From the NCBI RefSeq assembly GCF_001750145.1, contig NZ_CP015732.1, positions 3,348,001-3,412,000 on the forward strand: a stretch of 64,000 nucleotides of DNA, in the 5' to 3' direction. Shown here piece after piece: positions 57,977-64,000 of this stretch. The stretch is from Arthrobacter sp. U41 (GTDB lineage Bacteria > Actinomycetota > Actinomycetes > Actinomycetales > Micrococcaceae). A model generated the notes under the pieces. It saw nothing but the letters and a program-made list of their open reading frames with translations. It did not search any database and was not told where the DNA came from. Within the stretch, counting starts at the first letter, position 1; each line of letters begins with the position of its first letter. The position numbers were made by a program, and so were the translations under genes.

Positions 57977-59203
57977 ATGACATTCCACACCCTCGACGAA
58001 CTGATCGCTGATGGTGTCCGCGGGCGGTACGTTCTGGTCAGAAGTGACCTGAACGTGCCGCTCGACGGCTCTTCAGTGACTGACGACGGCCGCATCAAGG
58101 CCTCCCTGCCAGTGCTGGCGAAGCTCGCGGATGCCGGTGCCCGTGTGCTGGTCACAGCACACCTGGGCCGCCCCAAGGGCGCCCCGGACGAAAAGTACTC
58201 GCTCAAGCCCGCCGCGGCGCGGCTGGCCGAACTGGCCCCGTTCAAGGTCTCCCTCGCGGAAGACACCGTCGGGGATTCGGCCAGGGCCTCAGCCGCCGCT
58301 CTGCAGGACGGCGAAGCGCTCGTCCTTGAGAACGTGCGCTTCGACGCCCGCGAGACCTCCAAGGACGACGCCGAGCGCGGCGCGTTCGCGGATGAACTCG
58401 TCGCCCTCACCGGCTCCAACGGGGCCTTCGTGGACGACGCCTTCGGCGCCGTCCACCGCAAGCATGCCAGCGTGTACGACGTCGCCACCCGGCTGCCGTC
58501 CTACCAGGGCGACCTGGTGCGCACCGAGGTCGAGGTGCTGCGCAAGCTCACCGCCGACACGCAGCGGCCCTACGTTGTTGTGCTGGGCGGATCCAAGGTC
58601 TCGGACAAACTCGCCGTGATCGACAACCTCATCGGCAAGGCAGACACCATCCTGGTCGGTGGCGGCATGTTGTTCACCTTCCTCGCCGCCGAGGGCCACA
58701 AGGTGGCCGGCAGCCTGCTGGAAGAGGACCAGATCCCGGTCGTCCAGGACTACCTCAAGCGCGCCGCGGACGCCGGGACCGAATTCGTGGTTCCCACCGA
58801 CGTGGTGGTGGCCAGCAGGTTCGCCGCCGACGCGGAGCACGAAACGGTGCGCGCCGAGGCGATTGAAGACAGCAGCTTCGGCGCCCAGGGCATCGGCCTG
58901 GACATCGGACCGGAATCCGCCGCAGCCTTCGCGGAACGGATCAAGGGCGCCAGGACAGTGTTCTGGAACGGTCCCATGGGCGTGTTCGAATTCGCAGCGT
59001 TCGCCGGCGGCACCCGGGCCATCGCCCAGGCGCTGACCGAGACGCAGGCCTTCACCGTTGTTGGCGGCGGCGACTCCGCCGCCGCGGTCCGGACGCTCGG
59101 CTTTGCCGATGACCAGTTCGGGCATATCTCCACCGGCGGCGGCGCCAGCCTCGAGTACCTTGAAGGCAAGGAACTCCCCGGCCTGAGCATCCTGGACCGC
59201 TAG
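57977..59203 (+). CDS. pgk: phosphoglycerate kinase
   Basis: A 408-residue PGK, making ATP from 1,3-bisphosphoglycerate. Signature [13 protein letters not shown] near residue 16, AHLGRPKG near 56, GGSKVSDKL near 199 and the C-terminal nucleotide motif [12 protein letters not shown] near 363. ATG has AGGGTAAG upstream, ten bases after the gap stop. Followed by a large hairpin before tpiA. Confidence 0.97.
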   Translation: MTFHTLDELIADGVRGRYVLVRSDLNVPLDGSSVTDDGRIKASLPVLAKLADAGARVLVTAHLGRPKGAPDEKYSLKPAAARLAELAPFKVSLAEDTVGDSARASAAALQDGEALVLENVRFDARETSKDDAERGAFADELVALTGSNGAFVDDAFGAVHRKHASVYDVATRLPSYQGDLVRTEVEVLRKLTADTQRPYVVVLGGSKVSDKLAVIDNLIGKADTILVGGGMLFTFLAAEGHKVAGSLLEEDQIPVVQDYLKRAADAGTEFVVPTDVVVASRFAADAEHETVRAEAIEDSSFGAQGIGLDIGPESAAAFAERIKGARTVFWNGPMGVFEFAAFAGGTRAIAQALTETQAFTVVGGGDSAAAVRTLGFADDQFGHISTGGGASLEYLEGKELPGLSILDR

Positions 59204-59211
59204 ACCCCACC

Positions 59212-59253
59212 AGCCGGCATGGCGCCTGTCCCAGGACGGGCGCCCTGCCGGCT
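59212..59253 (+). promoter_or_regulatory. hairpin between pgk and tpiA
   Basis: AGCCGGCA-t-GGCGCC pairs with GGCGCC-c-TGCCGGCT, a 14-bp stem with one mismatch and a 12-base loop. No T run follows, so it may be an RNA stability or partial-termination element rather than a full terminator. Confidence 0.5.
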
Positions 59254-59283
59254 GTTCCACTGCTAAGAACATTTGGAGACCAC

Positions 59284-60099
59284 GTGACCACGTCAACCAA
59301 CGGCAAATTCGACCGCACGCCCTTCATCGCAGGAAACTGGAAGATGAACATGGACCACGTCCAGGGCATCACCCTCCTGCAGAAACTGGCCTGGACCCTG
59401 TCCGACGCCAAGCACGACTACAGCCGGGTGGAGGTCGCCGTCTTCCCGCCGTTCACCGATCTCCGCGGCGTCCAGACGCTGGTTCAGGGCGATGAACTCA
59501 AGGTCGTCTACGGCGGCCAGGATCTCTCCCCGTACGACTCCGGCGCCTACACCGGCGACATTTCCGGCCAGTTCCTCGCCAAGCTCGGCTGCACGTACGT
59601 CCTCGTTGGCCACAGCGAACGCCGCACCATCCACCACGAGACCGACCAGGTGCTGAACGCCAAGACCAAGGCAGCTTTCCGGCACGGCATCACGCCCGTG
59701 CTCTGCGTCGGCGAAGGCCTGGAAATTCGGCAGGCCGGGACGCACGTCGATCACACGCTTACGCAGCTTCGCGCCGGAGTCGAGGGCCTCACCCCGGAGC
59801 AGGCCGCCGAACTCGTCGTCGCCTATGAGCCGGTCTGGGCCATCGGGACCGGCGAGGTTGCCGGTCCCGAAGACGCCCAGGAAATGTGCGCCGCACTCCG
59901 TGCCGAGCTCGCCACCCTCTTCGGCGCGGACGTCGCCGCCAAGACCCGGCTGCTCTACGGCGGCTCGGTCAAGGCCAACAACGCCGCCTCGATCCTCAAG
60001 GAACGCGACGTGGACGGATTGCTGGTCGGCGGTGCCAGCCTGGATGCCGCCGAGTTTGCTAATATTGTCAGGTTCGAGAGTCACCTGCTGACGGATTAG
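59284..60099 (+). CDS. tpiA: triosephosphate isomerase
   Basis: A 271-residue TIM barrel. Start NWKMN near residue 18 gives the substrate Asn and Lys; VGHSERR near 108 has the catalytic His; [10 protein letters not shown] near 181 the catalytic Glu; GGSVKANNA near 225 binds phosphate. GTG 59284 with TTTGGAGA upstream, after the pgk hairpin. Part of the gap-pgk-tpiA-secG unit. Confidence 0.97.
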   Translation: MTTSTNGKFDRTPFIAGNWKMNMDHVQGITLLQKLAWTLSDAKHDYSRVEVAVFPPFTDLRGVQTLVQGDELKVVYGGQDLSPYDSGAYTGDISGQFLAKLGCTYVLVGHSERRTIHHETDQVLNAKTKAAFRHGITPVLCVGEGLEIRQAGTHVDHTLTQLRAGVEGLTPEQAAELVVAYEPVWAIGTGEVAGPEDAQEMCAALRAELATLFGADVAAKTRLLYGGSVKANNAASILKERDVDGLLVGGASLDAAEFANIVRFESHLLTD

Positions 60100-60148
60100 T
60101 CCGGACACTGTTGTGGCCCCCGCAATCCAAATCTTCTGAAAGGCCGTC

Positions 60149-60406
60149 GTGGACGTTCTTCATGTCATTCTGCAGGTTCTCCTGGGTATCACCAGCCTCC
60201 TGCTGACCTTGCTCATCCTGCTCCACAAGGGTCGCGGTGGCGGTCTGTCCGACATGTTCGGCGGCGGGATGAGTTCGGGCCTCAGTTCCTCCGGTGTGGC
60301 CGAACGAAACCTGAACCGCTTCACGGTTATCCTCGGCGTCACCTGGGGCGTCGTCATCGTCGCACTGGGCCTGATCATGCGGTTCAGCGGCGGCGGCGAC
60401 TCCTAG
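60149..60406 (+). CDS. secG: preprotein translocase subunit SecG
   Basis: An 85-residue membrane protein with two helices, about residues 5-25 and 53-75, joined by a loop with LLHKGRGGGLSDMFGGG, the SecG signature. It is the non-essential third subunit of the SecYEG channel. GTG start with AAAGG upstream. The tpiA-secG adjacency is widespread. Confidence 0.94.
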   Translation: MDVLHVILQVLLGITSLLLTLLILLHKGRGGGLSDMFGGGMSSGLSSSGVAERNLNRFTVILGVTWGVVIVALGLIMRFSGGGDS

Positions 60407-60452
60407 GACCCGCTCCGAAAAACTTCATAAGGGGTCCTTGTGGCCCTCCCCG

Positions 60453-60529
60453 GCATCGGGAACTCCGATTTACACTGTGGCTGATTGCATTCGCATTCCA
60501 TCCGCCGAGTAGCCAGGAGTTCCCGATGC
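60453..60529 (+). promoter_or_regulatory. 14-bp inverted repeat that can mask the rbpA start
   Basis: GCATCGGGAACTCC (60453-60466) is exactly complementary to GGAGTTCCCGATGC (60516-60529), which contains the rbpA ribosome site GGAG and its ATG. If both arms are on the mRNA, translation start would be sequestered. The left arm also contains GGGAAC, similar to a SigH/SigR -35. Confidence 0.6.
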
Positions 60530-60912
60530 TGCATTCCGCCTCCGGATTCCGGGGCATCCGCGTAGGAGCCACCGAAGGGGCCACACCCCGCCACGAACCG
60601 CCCGACGGCACCGCGGGCCGCACCCCGCGCATCCGCGTCAGTTACCGCTGCGCCAAAGGCCACGAGACGCCGCTGGTCTTCGCGCAGCTGCCCGATGACC
60701 AGATCCCCGGCGTCTGGGACTGCCGCCGCTGCGGCGGAACGGCCACCCGCGACGAGGCACAGTTCGCGCTCGAGGACGTGCCGGTGGAAGGCTACAAGAG
60801 CCACCTGGAATACGTTAAAGAACGGCGCTCCAGCCAGGATGCCGAAGACGTGCTGGCCGGAGCGCTCGAGAGACTTCGCGCCCGAGGGGCCCTCCCGGAG
60901 GGAAAACACTGA
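60526..60912 (+). CDS. rbpA: RNA polymerase-binding protein RbpA
   Basis: A 128-residue RbpA, the essential actinobacterial activator that binds RNA polymerase and group 1/2 sigma factors. The zinc/core domain has YRCAKGHE and WDCRRCGG (residues 40-75); the C-terminal sigma-interaction part has EYVKERRSSQDAEDVLAGAL near 100. ATG with AGGAG six bases upstream, but both lie in the right arm of a perfect inverted repeat. In streptomycetes rbpA is stress-induced. A 13-bp tandem repeat spans its stop codon. Confidence 0.95.
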   Translation: MLHSASGFRGIRVGATEGATPRHEPPDGTAGRTPRIRVSYRCAKGHETPLVFAQLPDDQIPGVWDCRRCGGTATRDEAQFALEDVPVEGYKSHLEYVKERRSSQDAEDVLAGALERLRARGALPEGKH

Positions 60913-60939
60913 GGGAGAACACTCAGGGAGAACACTGAG
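60901..60939 (+). repeat. 13-bp tandem repeats over the rbpA stop
   Basis: Units GGAAAACACTGAG, GGAGAACACTCAG and GGAGAACACTGAG follow head to tail, with a partial fourth (GGAGAAGGCTG). The first includes the TGA stop codon. Confidence 0.85.
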
Positions 60940-60968
60940 GGAGAAGGCTGCGGAATAGCCCGTCGGCG

Positions 60969-61775
60969 CTAGCCCTTGCGGACCAGCTGCCGGGGAACCC
61001 GGGACGCCGCGTTTTCGTCGATCAGCCACAGAGTTTCGTTCCGGCCCCGCGGACCGGCCGCCGGAACCTGCACCGGGTTGGCGCCCGCGAGTGCCAGCCC
61101 CACGGCCCCCGCCTTGTCCTCGCCGGCCACAACCATCCAGATTTCAGACGCCGTGTTGATGGCGGGCAGCGTCAGCGAAACCCGCTGCGGCGGCGGCTTG
61201 GGGGAGGTGCGGACACCCACCACTGTGAGTTCCTTCTCGCGGATGCCGGCCTGTTCGGGGAAGAGCGATGCGACGTGCGCGTCCGGTCCCACGCCAAGGA
61301 GGACGATGTCGAAGCGGGGCAGCGCGGCCGGATGTTCGGGCCGGTCATCGGACATGTCCGCTGCGTGTTCCGCGGCAGCGGCCTCTTTCAGCCGGCGGGC
61401 GTAGTCCGCGGCCGCCTCCTCAGGAGTGCCGAAGTCCCCGGTGGACCCGGGGACGTGGATCCGCGCCGGGTCCGCATCGATCCGGGAAAGCAGCGCCTCG
61501 TGGGCCTGGCAGGCGTTGCGCTCCGGGTCCTCGGCGGCGATGAATCGTTCGTCGCCCCACCAGAAGTTGACCTTGGACCACTCGACAGCCGGGGACGCCG
61601 GCGACTCGGCCACGGCCTTGAGCGAGCCGATGCCCATCGACCCGCCGGTAAGCACCACCGTCGCCTCGCCGTGTTTGTCCTGGATGTCCACCAGTTTGGT
61701 GATCAGGCGGGCCGCGATGGCAGCCATCAGGACGGTCGAGTCGGGATGGATGCTTACTCTGGGGTCAGCGCTCAC
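60969..61775 (-). CDS. pgl: 6-phosphogluconolactonase
   Basis: A 268-residue Pgl of the NagB/glucosamine-phosphate isomerase fold, hydrolysing 6-phosphogluconolactone. Motifs VNFWWGDERFI near residue 67 and LLGVGPDAHVASLFPE near 150, the latter with Ala in place of the common Gly. GTG at 61775 (VSADPRVSIHP) is chosen; the GTG at 61787 is too close to the AAGGAG site. Overlaps opcA by 11 bp. Last gene of zwf-opcA-pgl. Confidence 0.9.
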   Translation of the reverse strand: MSADPRVSIHPDSTVLMAAIAARLITKLVDIQDKHGEATVVLTGGSMGIGSLKAVAESPASPAVEWSKVNFWWGDERFIAAEDPERNACQAHEALLSRIDADPARIHVPGSTGDFGTPEEAAADYARRLKEAAAAEHAADMSDDRPEHPAALPRFDIVLLGVGPDAHVASLFPEQAGIREKELTVVGVRTSPKPPPQRVSLTLPAINTASEIWMVVAGEDKAGAVGLALAGANPVQVPAAGPRGRNETLWLIDENAASRVPRQLVRKG

Positions 61776-62706
61776 TGGGACGGACACTCCTTAGATTGGT
61801 ACGTGGCAGTCCAATAGTAATCACTTCACCGAACACTTCGTCCGGATCGAGGCGGCGCAGTTCCTCGGCGAGGCAGTCCTTCAGGCTGCGGCGCGGGAGG
61901 GAGATGCGCTGCACCGGCTGACCGGGCTGGCTTAGTTCCGCCACGGTGAGTCCGGGCCGGAACAGCTGCACGTCGCCGCCGGAGCGGGTGAGCCGCACGC
62001 GCCGGATCCCGGTGCCGGCCGGATCCGCGACGATCGTGACCGGCGCGTCCAGGGCCAAGGTGAGCCAGGCCGCGAGCAGGATCGTGCTGGGGGAGTCGGA
62101 GGCGCCTTCGACGGCGACGGCCGTGACCGGGGAGCCGTCCACCTGGTCCAGGACGGCGGCGAGCTGGATCCGCCAGTTGGTCAGGCGGGTCCAGGCCAGG
62201 TCCGTGTCGCCGGCTTTGTAGGTCCGGCGGATGTTGTCCAGCGCGCGCTGCGGATCGGCCTCGTTGGCCGAGTCCGTGATCCGCCGGTGCGCGATCCGCC
62301 CGATCGAGGTCTCACACGCGTTCTTCGGGGCGCCGTGCGGCCACCAGGCCACGATCGGCGCATCCGGCAGCAGCAGGGCCGCGACGAGGGATTCGCTTTC
62401 CTCCGCCAGTTCGCCGTAGCCGCGGAGCACGATGACCTCGGAGGCCCCGGCGTCGCCGCCCACCCGGATCTGCGCATCGAGCCGGGTCGGCGCCTTGGCG
62501 CCGGCGTCGGCGAGGACGATGATCCGGCAGGGGTGTTCCCGGCTGGCCTCGTTCGCGGCCTCGATCGCGTCCTCTTCCAGCCCGGACCGGGTGACGACCA
62601 CCAGGGTCAGCACCCGGCCCAGCGCGATCACGCCGCCCTGCTCGCGCAGGGCCATGATCTTCTTGGAAATCTTGGAGGTGGTGGTGTCGGGAAGATCTAC
62701 GATCAT
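61765..62706 (-). CDS. opcA: glucose-6-phosphate dehydrogenase assembly protein OpcA
   Basis: A 313-residue OpcA. Landmarks are the N-terminal VDLPDTTTSKISKKIMALRE, GGDAGASEVIVLRGYGELAEE near residue 94, and PIVAWWPHGAPKNA near 120. OpcA promotes activity of Zwf in cyanobacteria and actinobacteria. ATG overlaps the zwf stop by four bases (ATGA). Confidence 0.92.
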   Translation of the reverse strand: MIVDLPDTTTSKISKKIMALREQGGVIALGRVLTLVVVTRSGLEEDAIEAANEASREHPCRIIVLADAGAKAPTRLDAQIRVGGDAGASEVIVLRGYGELAEESESLVAALLLPDAPIVAWWPHGAPKNACETSIGRIAHRRITDSANEADPQRALDNIRRTYKAGDTDLAWTRLTNWRIQLAAVLDQVDGSPVTAVAVEGASDSPSTILLAAWLTLALDAPVTIVADPAGTGIRRVRLTRSGGDVQLFRPGLTVAELSQPGQPVQRISLPRRSLKDCLAEELRRLDPDEVFGEVITIGLPRTNLRSVRPSER

Positions 62707-64000
62707 GGCCTTCTCCAGGTTCGTCCGTCACGGGCAAGGAGCTCGTCGGCGGAGGCGGGGCCCCAGCTGCCGGGGGCGTAGGGTTCGGGCTGTTCGTCCA
62801 GGGACTCCCAGTAATGCTCGAACGGATCGAGGATTTTCCAGGACAGCTCGACTTCCGCGTGGCGGGGGAACAGCGGCGGCTCGCCGAGGAGCACGTCGAG
62901 GATGAGCCGCTCGTAGGCCTCCGGGCTGGACTCCGTGAAGGAGTGGCCGTAACCAAAGTCCATCGTGACGTCCCGGACTTCCATCTGCGTGCCGGGAACC
63001 TTGGAACCGAAGCGGATCGTGGCTCCCTCGTCGGGCTGGACCCGGATCACGACGGCGTTCTGGCCGAAGTCGTCCTCGCCGTGGTCGGTGAACAGCAGGT
63101 TGGGGGCGCGTTTGAGCACGACGGCGATCTCGGTCACCCGGCGGCCCAGCCGCTTGCCGGCGCGCAGGTAGAACGGCACCCCGGCCCAGCGGCGGGTGTT
63201 GATGTCCACCCGGATCGCGGCGAACGTCTCCGTCTTGGAGTCAGCGGGGATGCCGTCCTCCTCGAGGTAGCCGACCACCTTTTCGCCGCCCTGCCAGCCG
63301 CCGGTGAACTGCCCGCGGGCCGAGTGGGTGGACAGGTCCTCGGGGAGCCGGACGGCGCCGAGGACCTTTTCCTTCTCGGCGCGGAGGTCATCGGCGTTGA
63401 AGGAGATCGGTTCCTCCATCGCGGTCAGCGCCAGGAGCTGGAGCAGGTGGTTCTGGATCACATCGCGCGCGGCGCCGACGCCGTCGTAGTAGCCCGCCCG
63501 GCCGCCGGTGCCGATGTCCTCGGCCATGGTGATCTGGACGTGGTCCACGTAGTTCGCGTTCCAGAGCGGCTCGAAGAGCTGGTTGGCGAAGCGCAGCGCC
63601 AGGATGTTCTGCACCGTCTCCTTGCCCAGGTAGTGGTCGATCCGGAAGACAGCGTCCTGCGGGAAGACCGACTCAACGATGTCGTTGAGCTGCCGGGCCG
63701 ATTCGAGGTCGTGGCCGAACGGCTTCTCGATCACGACGCGGCGCCACTTGTCACCCTCGGCCTGCGCCAGTCCGTGCTTGGACAGCTGCCGGCAGACCAG
63801 TTCGAAGGCGTTCGGCGGAATGGACAGGTAGAACGCGTGGTTGCCGCGTGTGCCCCGCTGCTCATCGAGTTCATCGATGGTTTCGCTGAGCCGCTTGAAG
63901 GCATCATCGTCGTCGAACTCGCCCTGCACGAAGCGGATGCCCTCGGAAAGCTGCTTCCACACCGTTTCATCGAACGGAGTGCGGGCGTAGGCCTTGACCG
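62703..64000 (-). CDS. zwf: glucose-6-phosphate 1-dehydrogenase, 5' end outside the window
   Basis: The last 432 codons of Zwf, which oxidises glucose-6-phosphate with NADP+ as the entry of the pentose phosphate route. The frame runs through the window edge (VKAYARTPFDETVWKQ), and the nucleotide-binding start lies beyond it. Active-site RIDHYLGKETVQNILALRF is near the middle; PFYLRAGKRLGRRVTE follows. It begins the zwf-opcA-pgl unit. Confidence 0.95.
   Translation of the reverse strand, partial: VKAYARTPFDETVWKQLSEGIRFVQGEFDDDDAFKRLSETIDELDEQRGTRGNHAFYLSIPPNAFELVCRQLSKHGLAQAEGDKWRRVVIEKPFGHDLESARQLNDIVESVFPQDAVFRIDHYLGKETVQNILALRFANQLFEPLWNANYVDHVQITMAEDIGTGGRAGYYDGVGAARDVIQNHLLQLLALTAMEEPISFNADDLRAEKEKVLGAVRLPEDLSTHSARGQFTGGWQGGEKVVGYLEEDGIPADSKTETFAAIRVDINTRRWAGVPFYLRAGKRLGRRVTEIAVVLKRAPNLLFTDHGEDDFGQNAVVIRVQPDEGATIRFGSKVPGTQMEVRDVTMDFGYGHSFTESSPEAYERLILDVLLGEPPLFPRHAEVELSWKILDPFEHYWESLDEQPEPYAPGSWGPASADELLARDGRTWRRP

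Overview
The window is high-GC, densely packed, GTG-rich DNA of an actinobacterium in the Micrococcaceae, most likely Arthrobacter or a close relative. This rests on the gene set: mycothiol-type maleylpyruvate isomerase, RbpA, OpcA, WhiA, an Eis-like acetyltransferase, a CoaE-GrpB fusion, a DUF222/HNH protein and many TAnnnT-N6/7-start leaderless promoters. No rRNA, tRNA, CRISPR array, insertion sequence or phage gene was seen. Both ends cut genes: an FdhF/YdeP-type oxidoreductase at the left and zwf at the right.

Left part (1-8.2 kb): TspO-like protein, acyl-CoA ligase, a beta-CASP metallo-nuclease overlapping an erythromycin-esterase-family gene, an alpha/alpha-toroid protein with a membrane protein, and a tandem universal stress protein. 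Two near-palindromes resembling DosR/DevR boxes (2690-2704 and 7188-7202) lie upstream of these genes, suggesting a hypoxia or dormancy-type stress set. From 8.2 to 14.6 kb is a complete 3-hydroxybenzoate/gentisate catabolic cluster (genM-genF-genD, divergent genR, genK-genH). It carries two copies of an inverted repeat TTCTG-N5-CAGAA, one before genD and one inside the start of genR facing genK. From 14.7 to 16.2 kb is a PiT phosphate transporter whose frame is broken at a T6 run followed by TGA, with a PHO-box-like repeat upstream.

Middle (16-39 kb): RibD-type reductase, PaaI-like thioesterase divergent from polA, Eis-like acetyltransferase, rpsA, a secreted metallophosphatase with two PKD repeats flanked on both sides by arrays of GGGRCATGYCC palindromes, GNAT and YigZ genes, coaE-grpB, uvrB, a yybP-ykoY (Mn) riboswitch with terC, an MFS gene with a perfect 22-bp hairpin in its first codons, a small membrane protein, an alpha/beta hydrolase, a GNAT and a DUF3516 helicase.

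Right part (39-64 kb): a methyltransferase, a heterodimeric ABC exporter with a trailing GntR regulator, uvrA with an SOS-like box, a HAD phosphatase with an acyltransferase, a DUF222/HNH endonuclease-like gene, then the conserved block uvrC-rapZ-yvcK-whiA, sodA, gap-pgk-tpiA-secG, rbpA and, on the other strand, zwf-opcA-pgl. The right end thus joins lower glycolysis and the oxidative pentose phosphate branch with cell-division and morphogenesis regulators.

PolA, UvrA, UvrB and UvrC are all here, and each appears to be expressed from a leaderless transcript. Two divergent pairs (polA/thioesterase and coaE/yigZ) have -10 elements sharing the same TA step. All statements are from reading the sequence; no database search or folding program was run.
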